From positions 42,012 through 106,011 of the forward strand of contig NZ_BDBX01000041.1 in NCBI RefSeq assembly GCF_001613205.1: a stretch of 64,000 nucleotides of DNA, written 5' to 3'. The notes below the pieces were generated by a model. It was not told where the DNA came from. It saw only the letters and a list, made by a program, of their open reading frames with translations, and searched no databases. Below, piece after piece: positions 38,051 through 46,670 of the stretch. The position numbers and the translations under genes are program-made. Each line of letters starts with the position of its first letter. The first letter of the stretch is position 1. This stretch comes from Nocardia sienata NBRC 100364 (lineage in GTDB: Bacteria > Actinomycetota > Actinomycetes > Mycobacteriales > Mycobacteriaceae).

Positions 38051-39279
38051 AGCAACTCTTCCAGTGAATGGGCCCCTAATTCTGGGGCGGGGCCGGTGGC
38101 GCACCTGGAAATGGGGTCGAGAACCGGGAAGGCTCCCGCCTCACAGTCGACCCACCAGCGTCCGGACCGCAACGAAACCGTATGCGGTGCGGGAGGGTCG
38201 GCGGCGGCCACGACGGCGAGATCGTGCATGGAGATATCGATCAGGCGGGCCCGGGTGTCCAAGAGCGCCTCGGCGGCCTCGGCCGCGGCGACCACCCCGG
38301 TGAGCGGGTCGGCGATGGCATCGCCGCAGGGCACCGGGATGCCGTCGCAATCGATGGCACTCAGCCCGGCCGAGGCGGCGATATCATCGCCGAAACCGAC
38401 CCGGTCCGACTGCCGCCCCCGGGCGGTGATGGACAGCCACGACACTCCTGCGTCGACCAGTGTTTCGGCGTCCAGGCCGAGGCGATGCAGCGCCCGCGGT
38501 CGGGAGGCTTCCACCACGAGATCGGCGCTTTCCACCAACTGGGTCAGGCGGGCGCGGTCGGCGGCGTCGTCGAAATCCACAGCGACACTGCGCTGTTCGC
38601 TGTGTAGCAGGGAATAAAACGCAGCGGAGCCGTTGCGGGCGCCGTCCGGCCGGGCGGCGCTTTCGACCTTGATCACCTCGGCGCCGGTGCGGGTCAGCAG
38701 GTGGGTGCACAACGGACCTGCCCACAGCGCGCTGAAGTCGACGATGCGAGGCCGGGCGCCGACTCGGGCCCTGCGCCCGCCGGACCTGCGAGACACAGGG
38801 GCTCGCTGGGTGGAAGTGCCCGGGGCCGGTAGCCCGCCCCCCGGCAGGCTCAGCAAGGCGATGCGTTCGTCGGCCTCACGGACCGTGATCGCGCGGGCCC
38901 AGTCCTCCACCATCGCCCACACGTCACCCACCCCGTCGGCTTCCACGAGTGCGGGAACGAGAGCGATATCGACGGTCCGCGCCAGGGACAGGCCCACGAA
39001 ACCATCCCGCGCGCGCACGGCCCTGAACCGTCCCCCACACGACCATGGCGCGTTACGGGTGAACCCGGCGCAGGCGGCACGCTCGGCCAGCAGGGTGACG
39101 TCCGGCAGCTGCGGCACTTCGCCGGTGCGCACCGCCGCGGACGCGGCGACCCGGCCCAGAGCCTCCTCGACAGCAAGGGCCGGCCGGCCGGGCGCGGCCA
39201 GAGGCGGTCCGCCGGGCCGTCCGGTCAACGCCATGGCTCCTGAGCGTGCCCAGGCGACCAGTGCCTGCGTGGTCATCAT
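38047..39279 (-). CDS. family III (CaiB/BaiF) CoA-transferase
   Basis: 410 residues. RIVDFSALWAGPLCTHLLTRTGAEVIKVES is the family signature, here in the second half, with the usual catalytic Asp later in the protein less obvious. The N-terminal 190 residues (RPALAVEEALGRVAASAAVRTG, FVGLSLARTVD) correspond to the other lobe, so the lobes appear in circularly permuted order relative to standard CaiB. Start uncertain: two adjacent ATGs follow GGGAGG directly. It moves CoA between carboxylic acids. Divergent from the enoyl-CoA hydratase gene. Confidence 0.8.
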   Translation of the reverse strand: MMTTQALVAWARSGAMALTGRPGGPPLAAPGRPALAVEEALGRVAASAAVRTGEVPQLPDVTLLAERAACAGFTRNAPWSCGGRFRAVRARDGFVGLSLARTVDIALVPALVEADGVGDVWAMVEDWARAITVREADERIALLSLPGGGLPAPGTSTQRAPVSRRSGGRRARVGARPRIVDFSALWAGPLCTHLLTRTGAEVIKVESAARPDGARNGSAAFYSLLHSEQRSVAVDFDDAADRARLTQLVESADLVVEASRPRALHRLGLDAETLVDAGVSWLSITARGRQSDRVGFGDDIAASAGLSAIDCDGIPVPCGDAIADPLTGVVAAAEAAEALLDTRARLIDISMHDLAVVAAADPPAPHTVSLRSGRWWVDCEAGAFPVLDPISRCATGPAPELGAHSLEELL

Positions 39280-39480
39280 CCTCCCTCTCGGTGCGCGCCC
39301 CGGGGGTGCCGCCGGCCCGCGCAGTCCTGGCGGTTGCTTTGCGAGCTCGGCCGCTGTCTCGATGATGCCGGTTGCGGCTCTACGGACCAGGCTCATCCGC
39401 CCGGTACCGCGCTTCTGCTCGGAGACCCGGCCTGGACCGATGCGCCGCACGGCCGTCCCGCCCCGTGGCAGGATATGCCG

Positions 39481-40569
39481 ATGGACGAGGCCACGACCAG
39501 CTGGGCTCCGGAGATCCTGGAACTCGGGCTCGCCGCAGACGGCTCGCCGGACAACCCCGTCGTGGTCGTTCCGCTCGATCAATGGGAAAAAGAGACCGAG
39601 CAGCGCATCGAGCGGTTCGCCGGGGCGGTCGCCGCTTCACTCCGGCTCACCATCGGAGTCGCGCGGGGCCCGATTCCCGCTGCGGTGGCTCCACTGGTGC
39701 GCGCGAGTACTCTCACCCTGGTCGAGATGGACGAGCCGCCCGGTGTCGAGATGCCCGAGGTCGTCGGCTGCACGGATATTGCCGTCGCGGTCGACCGCCT
39801 CGCGGCGGCGATCGGCCACAGCCCACGCGCGAGCGCGGCATTGGGGCGATTGTTACGTCAGACCGCTGTGCTGGACACCGCTTCGGGGCTGTCGGCCGAA
39901 GCGGCGGTCTACTCGATGTTGCTGGGTGGCGTCGAATTCCGGCGATGGCTGGCCGACCGGGGCCCGTCCCGCACCGCGCCCTCTCCGGAAGGCGATGTCG
40001 TGCGCCTGCAGCGCTCCGGTGATCAACTGACCGTGACGCTGGATAACGTTGCCCGCCGCAACGCGCTGAGCTTCCGGCTGCGTGAAGAGCTGCTGGAGGC
40101 CGTACGGCTTGCGGAGTTCGACCCGAGTATCGAACACGTGTCGCTACGTGGGGCGGGACCGGTGTTCTGCAGCGGGGGCGATCTGGACGAATTCGGGACC
40201 GCGAGCGACCTGATCGCTGCCTATCTCATCCGGCAGGAGCGAGCGCCGTGGCGGATAATCGACCGTCTACGCGACCGGGTGTCGGCGCATGTGCACGGGG
40301 CGTGTATCGGGGCCGGGATCGAGATGGCCGCTTTCGCGGGGCGGCTGGTGGCAGCGCCGGATACGGTGTTCCGGCTGCCCGAGGTAGGAATGGGCCTGGT
40401 GCCCGGCGCGGGCGGCACCGTCGGCGTCACCCGGCGGATCGGGCGTTGGCGCGCCGCCTGGATGATGCTGACCGGCGAAAGCCTCGACACGGAAACCGCG
40501 CTGCGCTGGAACCTGATCGACGCCGTGGCCCCGATACCGTCCCTCGAAGCCGAAACCAGGGCTGAGTGA
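39481..40569 (+). CDS. enoyl-CoA hydratase/isomerase with N-terminal extension
   Basis: 362 residues. The crotonase core occupies about residues 175-355: LDNVARRNALSFRLREELLEAV, CSGGDLDEFG (oxyanion loop), HGACIGAGIEMAAFAGRLVAAPDTVFRLPEVGMGLVPGAGGTV. The first about 170 residues are an unfamiliar Ala-rich alpha/beta extension that may be a degenerate second crotonase-like half. Together with the divergent CoA-transferase and the amidohydrolase it suggests a CoA-dependent acid degradation unit. AGGA lies 8 nt upstream of the ATG. Confidence 0.82.
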   Translation: MDEATTSWAPEILELGLAADGSPDNPVVVVPLDQWEKETEQRIERFAGAVAASLRLTIGVARGPIPAAVAPLVRASTLTLVEMDEPPGVEMPEVVGCTDIAVAVDRLAAAIGHSPRASAALGRLLRQTAVLDTASGLSAEAAVYSMLLGGVEFRRWLADRGPSRTAPSPEGDVVRLQRSGDQLTVTLDNVARRNALSFRLREELLEAVRLAEFDPSIEHVSLRGAGPVFCSGGDLDEFGTASDLIAAYLIRQERAPWRIIDRLRDRVSAHVHGACIGAGIEMAAFAGRLVAAPDTVFRLPEVGMGLVPGAGGTVGVTRRIGRWRAAWMMLTGESLDTETALRWNLIDAVAPIPSLEAETRAE

Positions 40570-40596
40570 AGCGCAAGCGAGCGTGCCGCAAGCCAG

Positions 40597-40632
40597 GCCG
40601 GACCGCCCCGAGTGTTTCGGCGGCGGTCCGGC
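40597..40632. terminator. bidirectional hairpin terminator
   Basis: Perfect 11-bp arms GCCGGACCGCC / GGCGGTCCGGC, with a further CCGA/TCGG pairing in the loop, placed between the convergent ends of the enoyl-CoA hydratase and catC genes. Confidence 0.75.
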
Positions 40633-40650
40633 GGATGGGTTGTGTTCGAT

Positions 40651-40938
40651 TCAGGCGGGCTCGATGGCGGAGGGGTGGGTGGTGAGCGGCATGATGTCGA
40701 TCGTCATATAGGGGAAGAGCGGGAGGTTCCAGAGGATTTCGTGGAGTTCGGCGGGGGAGTCGACGGCGAAGACGCTGATATTGCTGTACTGGCCGACGAT
40801 GCGCCAGATGTGCACCCATTTCCCGGCCCGCTGGAGCTCCTGGGAGTACTCCTTCTCGCGAGCGACGATATCGGCGCGGACGGCGTCGTCGAGGTCGCGG
40901 GGGATGGCGACGTCCATCCGGACGTGGTAGAGCTGCAT
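40651..40938 (-). CDS. catC: muconolactone delta-isomerase
   Basis: 95 residues, the normal length for CatC: begins MQLYHVRMDVAIPRDLD, with the conserved AREKEYSQELQRAGKW and LPLFPYMTIDIMPLTTHPSA. It isomerizes muconolactone to beta-ketoadipate enol-lactone, the third catechol-branch step. Starts 11 nt after catB, in the order catA-catB-catC. No catD or enol-lactonase gene is present here, so the pathway must continue elsewhere. Confidence 0.95.
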   Translation of the reverse strand: MQLYHVRMDVAIPRDLDDAVRADIVAREKEYSQELQRAGKWVHIWRIVGQYSNISVFAVDSPAELHEILWNLPLFPYMTIDIMPLTTHPSAIEPA

Positions 40939-40949
40939 TCGTCTCGTTC

Positions 40950-42071
40950 CTAGTTCCGGGACCACCGTTTGACGGCGTCCATGTTCAATTCCACCCCGAG
41001 CCCGGGGCCGGTCGGCAGATGTACCTGGCCGTCGCTGTAGCGCAGCGGTTCCTGCAGTAGTTCCTCGCTGAACAGCAGCGGGCCGAAAAGTTCGGTACCG
41101 AAATCGATTCCGGGTTCGGCGCAGGCGAAATGGATCGAGGCGGCGGTGCCGATGGGGCCCTCGATGGAAGTGGCGCCGTGGCAGGCCAGGCCCGCGGCGC
41201 GGGCGACGGCGACGACTTCGCGGCTGCGGCGCAGGCCGCCGCATTTGGTGGTTTTGACCGCGATCACGTCGGCGGCGCCGCGACGGGCGACTTCCAGGGC
41301 GTCGTGCGGGGTGTGCACGCTTTCGTCGGCCATCACCGGAATCGGCAGCAGGGTGTTCAGTTCCGCCAGGACCTCCAGTTGCTCACCGGGAGTGGGTTGT
41401 TCGATGAGCTGGACTCCGCCGTCGGCCAGCCACGGGAGATGGCGCAGGGCGGTGAGCCGGTCCCAGCGGGCGTTGATATCGACCCGGACGCCGGCTTGTC
41501 CGGCAAGGGCCTCGGTCACCCGCAGGACGCGTTCGGTATCGGTGACCGGGTCGAGTGCGCCCATCTTGAGTTTGAAGCTGAAATGCCTGCGGGCCTCGAT
41601 CTTCTCCTGGGCCTCGGCGATGATCTCCTCGACCGGAGCCGACCCCAGCGCCCAGGTGACGTCCACGCTGGAGCGGAAGGCCCCGCCCAGCAGAGTGTGG
41701 ACGGGGACGTCCAGGCAGCGGGCCCAGGCGTCGTGCAGGGCGACGTCGACGCCGGCCTTGGCGAAGCGGGCGCCGGCCACCACCCGTTCGATATCGGCCA
41801 TGATTGCCGTGATCTCGTCGACGCGGCGCCCGAGCAGCACCGGCACCAGATACCGCTCGACGACAGCCTGCATCGTCTCGACCGATTCACCGCCCCACCA
41901 CGGGCCGCCGGGTACCACGCCTTCGCCATAGCCGGTGACGCCACCGCCGGTGGTGATTGCGACCAGCAGGATGGGCTGCGCGTTCATCGAGGTGGTGGCG
42001 AACTTGTGCGGCCGTACCAGCGGCACGTCCAGGACGGTGGTCTCGACCGAGACGATCGACAGGTCTGACAT
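40950..42071 (-). CDS. catB: muconate cycloisomerase
   Basis: 373 residues of the enolase superfamily. SFKLKMG holds the KxK catalytic pair; metal ligands appear in VDINARWD, LIEQP and VMADESV; the second base Lys is in IAVKTTKCGG. This is the muconate-lactonizing subgroup, converting cis,cis-muconate to muconolactone. Preceded by catA (27 nt) and followed by catC. Confidence 0.95.
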   Translation of the reverse strand: MSDLSIVSVETTVLDVPLVRPHKFATTSMNAQPILLVAITTGGGVTGYGEGVVPGGPWWGGESVETMQAVVERYLVPVLLGRRVDEITAIMADIERVVAGARFAKAGVDVALHDAWARCLDVPVHTLLGGAFRSSVDVTWALGSAPVEEIIAEAQEKIEARRHFSFKLKMGALDPVTDTERVLRVTEALAGQAGVRVDINARWDRLTALRHLPWLADGGVQLIEQPTPGEQLEVLAELNTLLPIPVMADESVHTPHDALEVARRGAADVIAVKTTKCGGLRRSREVVAVARAAGLACHGATSIEGPIGTAASIHFACAEPGIDFGTELFGPLLFSEELLQEPLRYSDGQVHLPTGPGLGVELNMDAVKRWSRN

Positions 42072-42098
42072 CGAAACTCTTTCTCGCGGCGGAGCGGT

Positions 42099-42947
42099 TC
42101 AGGCGGGGTCGAGCGCGAAGTTGTAGGTGACGCGGTTGACGCCGTCCTCACCGGTGACCGGGTCGAGGATCAGTTCGGGTTTGGTGGCCGAGGCGACATC
42201 GCTGTCCAGCCAGTCGCCGCCCCGGAAATACAGCTGGGTGGTCACCGATTCCCGGCCCGGGGCCGAGACGATCAGGTGCAGGTGAGCCGGGCGCCACGGG
42301 TGGCCGTTCTGCGCGGTGATGAACGCGCCGGTGGGGCCGTCGGTGGGGATCTGGTACGGCGCCGGCTGGAGGGTGCGGATCGAGTAGCGGCCCTCGGCGT
42401 CGGCGATGATGGTGCCACGCAGGTTCCATTCCGGCAGGTGCGGGGCGAACTGCGAGTAGTAGCCGTCGGCATCGGCGTGCCACAGTTCGACCTTCGCGCC
42501 GCCGAGGCCGTTGCCGTCGAGATCGGTGACCTGGCCGGAGAAGATCAGCGGTGTCTGCTCGCGGTCCTGTGCGCGCATCGGCAGCTCGCATTCGGCCGGC
42601 AGTTCGGGTGCGTCCGGGACGTAGTAGGGGCCCTCGATGCTGCCCTTGGTGCCCTTGCGGCTGCGGGCCAGCACCTCCTCCACCGCGTGTTCGATGAACA
42701 CGTCGAGGAACAGCGGCCACTCGCCGCCTTCGCCCACGTCGATCAGCCACTGCTTGAACACTCGATACTCGGGATAGGTGACGCCGTGCTCGAGGATCAC
42801 CTTGTGCAGGGCGCCCAGGGCGTCGCGGGCGATGGCGGCCAGACGCTCCGGGGAGGTATCGGCGGTGACCCGCTCGCCCTTGAACTTGTCGGTGGCCGCG
42901 GTGCCCGAGCCGAGTGCGGTGGGCGAGACGGATTCGGTGGTGGTCAT
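42099..42947 (-). CDS. catA: catechol 1,2-dioxygenase
   Basis: 282 residues, intradiol dioxygenase. The four Fe(III) ligands are visible: Tyr in EGPYYVPDAP, Tyr in DGYYSQFAPHLPEWNLRG, and two His in HPWRPAHLHLIVS. The N-terminal dimerization helices are present. Cleaves catechol to cis,cis-muconate. It has GGAG 7 nt upstream and faces a divergent IclR regulator across a 127-bp region with operator repeats. Downstream of the neighbouring iac genes, which should yield catechol, it supplies the next step. Confidence 0.96.
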   Translation of the reverse strand: MTTTESVSPTALGSGTAATDKFKGERVTADTSPERLAAIARDALGALHKVILEHGVTYPEYRVFKQWLIDVGEGGEWPLFLDVFIEHAVEEVLARSRKGTKGSIEGPYYVPDAPELPAECELPMRAQDREQTPLIFSGQVTDLDGNGLGGAKVELWHADADGYYSQFAPHLPEWNLRGTIIADAEGRYSIRTLQPAPYQIPTDGPTGAFITAQNGHPWRPAHLHLIVSAPGRESVTTQLYFRGGDWLDSDVASATKPELILDPVTGEDGVNRVTYNFALDPA

Positions 42948-42983
42948 TTCGAGCTCCTCGGAGAGAACCGGGATAGAGAGAAG

Positions 42984-43016
42984 GTACGCTATGCGTACTA
43001 AGCTGACGCTGTGCGT
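42984..43016. promoter_or_regulatory. tandem palindromes in the catA-iclR promoter (probable operator)
   Basis: Two near-identical palindromes: GTACGC-TAT-GCGTAC (42,984-42,998, perfect) and ACGC-TGT-GCGT (43,006-43,016). Their centres are 20 bp apart, about two helical turns. A further half site GTGCGT follows at 43,027. The position between divergent catA and the IclR gene makes them the likely binding sites of that regulator. Confidence 0.75.
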
Positions 43017-43074
43017 ACCGATTACTGTGCGTGTGGTCACTTGTTTTGTCAAGAAGGGAACGGGATCGGGCCGT

Positions 43075-43845
43075 ATGAGCGAGAACGAGCGCGACTACAT
43101 TCAGAGCATCGAGCGGGGTTTCGCTGTGCTCACCGCGTTCGACAGCGACCGGCCGAATCCCACTTTGGCCGAGCTCGCGCAGGTCACCGGCCTGGCCAAG
43201 CCGGTGGTCCGCCGAATCCTGCTGACCTTGCAGCGGCTCGGCTACGTGGCCGGCTCCGGCCCGCGCTGGATGCTGACACCCCGCGTCCTGAGCATCGGAC
43301 AGCATTACTCGGCCACCCACACGCTGCTGGAACAAGCCATGCCGCATCTGCTCGCGGTAGCCGACGAGCTGCACGAATCCGCCTCGCTCGGCGTGCTCGA
43401 CGGTGCCGAAGTGGTGTACGCCGCGCGCGTTCCGGTGCGGCGCATCATGAGCATCAATGTCTCGGTCGGCACCCGCGTCCCGGCCTATGCGACCTCCATG
43501 GGCCGCGCGTTGCTGGCGTGGGCGCCGCGGTCGACCCTCGACGAGGTGATCGCCCGCACCGAGTTCCGTCCGCTGACCGCAACAACGATCACCGACGCCG
43601 GACAACTCGAGCGCGAGCTCATCCGCGTCCGGGAGAAAGGTTATGCACTCACCTCCGAAGAACTGGAGAAAGGACTGATCTCGATCGCCGTTCCGGTACG
43701 GGACCAGTCCGGCGCGGTCGTCGCGGTCATCGCGTGCTCGACGTCCACCGGCCGGATGACAGCCGAGGATTTCGAGCGCACCGCAAGCGCTTGCGTGTCG
43801 GCGGCGGCCGGAGAACTCAGCCGCGGCCTGGGGTGGACACTCTGA
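43075..43845 (+). CDS. IclR-family regulator of the catechol branch
   Basis: 256 residues: N-terminal winged helix (IQSIERGFAVLTAF, TLAELAQVTGLAKPVVRRILLTLQRLGY) and C-terminal effector domain (VPAYATSMGRALLAW, GYALTSEELEKGLISIAVPVRD) as in PcaR/PobR/CatR-type IclR proteins. Divergently placed from catABC, it is expected to control them, probably in response to muconate or beta-ketoadipate; this is inferred from relatives. ATG 43,075 was chosen from the conserved N terminus. Confidence 0.9.
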   Translation: MSENERDYIQSIERGFAVLTAFDSDRPNPTLAELAQVTGLAKPVVRRILLTLQRLGYVAGSGPRWMLTPRVLSIGQHYSATHTLLEQAMPHLLAVADELHESASLGVLDGAEVVYAARVPVRRIMSINVSVGTRVPAYATSMGRALLAWAPRSTLDEVIARTEFRPLTATTITDAGQLERELIRVREKGYALTSEELEKGLISIAVPVRDQSGAVVAVIACSTSTGRMTAEDFERTASACVSAAAGELSRGLGWTL

Positions 43846-43851
43846 CCCGGA

Positions 43852-44463
43852 TCAGACCGTGACCCGGTAGGCGAGGATGTCGCGGACCAGCGTGCCCAGG
43901 CTCTCGGCGTCGGTCTTCGCCTTGATCCGAGCCCGGTGCACATCGACGGTCTTCACGCTGGTCCCCAACCGGCTGGCGATCTGCTGACTGGACCTGCCCT
44001 CGATCACCAGGTGCAGCACTTCCCGTTCGCGGGGCGTCAGGTCGGCCAGCCGCCGCTCGACCTGCAGACGTTCGGCGCGCTCCGCGAACGCCCGGCCCGC
44101 GGCCAGCAATTGCTCCTGCACCACCTCGAGCATGCGCTGCGGCTCGTAGGGTTTTTCCAGGAAATCCACCGCGCCGGCGCGCAATGCGCGTACCGACATC
44201 GGAATATCGCCGTGCGCGGAGCAGAAGATGACCGGTGCCGGATAGTCGCGCCGGTTGAGCTCCTCCTGCAGCTGAAAACCGCTCAAGCCGGGCATGCGGA
44301 CATCGACGATGACGACACCGGCCTCGTCCAGATCGGCCTCCTCCAGGAAGGAGGCCGCCGTGGCGTAGGTCAGCGCGTCGATCCCGACGCTCTGCAGCAG
44401 GAACGCCAGCGATTGGCGCAGGTCCTCGTCGTCGTCGACAATATGGACGACGGGGGCGGACAT
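43852..44463 (-). CDS. FixJ/NarL-type response regulator
   Basis: 203 residues. Receiver domain with acidic pocket Asp10-Asp12, phospho-acceptor Asp54 (VIVDVRMPG), and Lys in FLEKPYEP. LuxR-type HTH at the C terminus: LTPREREVLHLVIEGRSSQQIASRLGTSVKTVDVHRARI. This matches the FixJ/StyR/TodT group. It lies downstream of iacI on the same strand, and its likely partner kinase is at 47,536-49,029. Probably activates the iac-like operons. Weak RBS; an earlier in-frame ATG exists. Confidence 0.92.
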   Translation of the reverse strand: MSAPVVHIVDDDEDLRQSLAFLLQSVGIDALTYATAASFLEEADLDEAGVVIVDVRMPGLSGFQLQEELNRRDYPAPVIFCSAHGDIPMSVRALRAGAVDFLEKPYEPQRMLEVVQEQLLAAGRAFAERAERLQVERRLADLTPREREVLHLVIEGRSSQQIASRLGTSVKTVDVHRARIKAKTDAESLGTLVRDILAYRVTV

Positions 44464-44624
44464 ATCGCTCGGGTTCTGTGCTCGGGGCATGGACCATGGC
44501 CCCGTGCGATGACGGTTCGCTGCCGCCTCCGGGCCCGACCCGCTCATACCCGTCGATTGTACGGCGAAGCAGCCCGGTGGGACACTCGCGTAATCACTCG
44601 GCGCATACCTCGTGGGCACCTCCA

Positions 44625-45182
44625 TCACGGCCTCATCAGTACCGAACGAGCGGGGAAGCTGTCCGCGAAATTGTGCGGCAGCGGGGCGACGAAGACGTTC
44701 TCGGTCCGGGTCCGCGTGATCTTCCACGATCCGTCCATCCGGCGGAAGGCATTGTTGAGCCGGCTCGAACGCAGGAGCCCGGTGCCGTCGGAATACAGCC
44801 ACGGTTGCATGTGGATCCACTGGCCGGTGGCCGAATCGCCGTCCACCCGGATCTGTTCGGAGGTGAGGTAGTGCGCGTTGAGTACCAGGGCGGGATCGCT
44901 GTCCGGGTCCCAGAACCGTTCGAAATGGGCGCGAATGGCTTCGCTCCCGGCGAGCCGGCCGAACTGATCGTCGTAGTACTCGCCGACGCCCTCCCAGACC
45001 GCGTCCTCGGCGTAGAGCTCCATGATGAGGTCGATCCGCTGCGCGTCGTCGGTGACCCCGAACTCGGGGCAGGGGGTATCGCACAGGAACATATAGCGCG
45101 CCTGCACCCGCCGTATCTCGGCCTCGGCTTCCAGCGTCTCGATCCGGCGGGTCAACCGCTCGATTGTTTCGCTCTCGGTCAC
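44625..45182 (-). CDS. iacI: SnoaL/NTF2-like protein, IacI-like
   Basis: 185 residues with an SnoaL/NTF2-like fold: ARYMFLCDT, YAEDAVWEGVG, GSEAIRAHFERFW, then beta strands ending in ENVFVAPLPHN. An N-terminal coiled helix precedes it. A protein of this kind, IacI, accompanies the indole-3-acetate (iac) genes in proteobacteria and its biochemical role is unsettled. The GTG start has a strong AGGAGG 8 nt upstream and overlaps the stop of a 47-codon remnant frame (GTGA). The name rests on family plus context. Confidence 0.75.
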   Translation of the reverse strand: MTESETIERLTRRIETLEAEAEIRRVQARYMFLCDTPCPEFGVTDDAQRIDLIMELYAEDAVWEGVGEYYDDQFGRLAGSEAIRAHFERFWDPDSDPALVLNAHYLTSEQIRVDGDSATGQWIHMQPWLYSDGTGLLRSSRLNNAFRRMDGSWKITRTRTENVFVAPLPHNFADSFPARSVLMRP

Positions 45183-45322
45183 GATCTTTGCCTCCTGAAC
45201 TCACAACACGACAGTGACTGCCTTGGTCTCGGTGCCGGCGAGGATGCCCTCGTACCCGTGCCACCACGGGTCCACGATCCCGCGATATAGAGGTCGGTGA
45301 TGAGCTCGGGAAGTGCGGTCAT
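45179..45322 (-). pseudogene. aldehyde dehydrogenase gene collapsed to 47 codons
   Basis: The frame starts MTALPELITDLYIAGSW, like the N terminus of an aldehyde dehydrogenase. In a shifted frame the same DNA then reads GYEGILAGTETKAVTV and stops (TGA near 45,202) just ahead of the iacI RBS, like an aldehyde dehydrogenase C terminus. The simplest reading is an internal deletion of about 1.4 kb joining the two ends out of frame. Both the start overlap (ATGA) and the overlap with iacI are preserved. The family assignment relies on very short segments. Confidence 0.5.
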
Positions 45323-45396
45323 CGAGTCTCCCGGGGCGGGAATACGCGGCCGTCCGGGCAGCGTACGAGCGAGGGGGCCGGGCGGTACGAGGTCAT
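45319..45396 (-). other. 25-codon mini-ORF linked by ATGA overlaps
   Basis: A 25-residue frame beginning MTSYRPAPSLVRCPD. Its ATG overlaps the amidase stop and its stop overlaps the start of the aldehyde dehydrogenase remnant. It may be a second collapsed gene or simply a chance reading that keeps ribosomes moving through the scar. No function is proposed. Confidence 0.3.
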
Positions 45397-46670
45397 GGCG
45401 TTGGGACGGGCACGGTGCGGGCCTGCACCCACGTCGCGGTACGCAACAGCGCCGCCTCCGAATGCGGTGGTCCGATGACCTGGACACCGAGCGGCAGGCC
45501 GTCCGCTGTGCGGAGGCCGGGAACCGTGACCACGGGCAAACCGAGGGCCTGCCAGGCGCGGCTGAGCACCGGATCGCCGGTGGCGGCCAGACCGGCCGGA
45601 GCGGGGCCGGGGGCGGCGGGTCCGACGACGGCGTCGTAGCCGGCGAACAGGTCCAGCACCGCGCGCCGGGTCCGATCGACGATGGCGCATGCGTCCTCGT
45701 AGTCGCGCGGGTCCGTGGCGGCGCCGGTGCGCAGCAGTTCGGCCAGCGGCGCACTCAGCGCGTCGGCGTGGGCGAGTTCGGTGGTCCGGGTGCGCGCGGC
45801 CTCGTAGGCCATGATCACCTTGTGTGCGGCGGTGGTGTCGGCGATGGTCTGCTCGGCGGCGAAATCGGTGACGGTGGCACCGTCCGCGCGCAGTCGCTCC
45901 CGCAGGGTCGCGACGGCCTCGGCCATCACCGGTTGCACTGCGCCGAGCGGTGCCGCGGTCCAGAAGGCCACCCGTGGCGGCCGCGCGGGTCCGGCCGACG
46001 GATCGGGGACTCCGCGCAATGCCGCCCACGCGCAGGCCAGGTCGCGCACCTGCGCGGCATAGTAGCCGTGGCTGTCCAGGCTGTGCGCGAGCCCGGTGAC
46101 GCCGGTGGTGGGCAGCAGGCCCCGGGTCAGGACCAGGGCCGCGACACCGCAGTAGGCGGCGGGACGGGTCACCGAGGCCGCGGTCTGCGAGCCGAGGGCC
46201 AGCGGCACCTGCCCGGCGGCGACCGCCGCGGCCGACCCGCTCGACGAACCACCGGGCGTATGGCCGGGTGCCGCCGGGTTATCTGTGGGACCCGGGGCGA
46301 AGTAGGCGAATTCCGTGGTGACGGTCTTGCCGGCGGGCAGTGCCCCCGCGGCCCGCCACAGCCCGACGATCTCCGCGTCCCGGTCCACCGGTTCGCTGTC
46401 CGCGCGCAGCACCGAACCGCATCGGGTGGGATATCCGGCGACGTCGATGATGTCCTTCACACCGACCGGGATACCGCTCAGCGGTCCGCTCTGCGCGGGG
46501 AATTCGGGCCGGGGACCATGGGCAACCCACGCGGCGAGAGTGGTCTCGGTGGCGGAGATGCGGGCGGCCGACCGCTCCCACGCCGCCGCGGCATCGGTGC
46601 GTCCGGCAGTGATGTCGTCGACCAGGTCGCGTAACGACCACGGGGCGTACAAGGATTCGACGGAGGTCAT
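45393..46670 (-). CDS. iacH: amidase-signature hydrolase, IacH-like
   Basis: 425 residues. The Ser-cisSer-Lys triad is recognizable: Lys in GIPVGVKDIID, Ser in GGSSSGSAAAVAAG, nucleophile Ser in GSQTAASVTRPAAYCGV. C-terminal end is PVVTVPGLRTADGLPLGVQVIG. An amidase-like protein (IacH) belongs to the indole-3-acetate degradation cluster and is thought to act on a ring-opened or oxindole intermediate. Start ATG overlaps the preceding small ORF (ATGA). Alone it would be a generic amidase; context gives the name. Confidence 0.8.
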   Translation of the reverse strand: MTSVESLYAPWSLRDLVDDITAGRTDAAAAWERSAARISATETTLAAWVAHGPRPEFPAQSGPLSGIPVGVKDIIDVAGYPTRCGSVLRADSEPVDRDAEIVGLWRAAGALPAGKTVTTEFAYFAPGPTDNPAAPGHTPGGSSSGSAAAVAAGQVPLALGSQTAASVTRPAAYCGVAALVLTRGLLPTTGVTGLAHSLDSHGYYAAQVRDLACAWAALRGVPDPSAGPARPPRVAFWTAAPLGAVQPVMAEAVATLRERLRADGATVTDFAAEQTIADTTAAHKVIMAYEAARTRTTELAHADALSAPLAELLRTGAATDPRDYEDACAIVDRTRRAVLDLFAGYDAVVGPAAPGPAPAGLAATGDPVLSRAWQALGLPVVTVPGLRTADGLPLGVQVIGPPHSEAALLRTATWVQARTVPVPTP

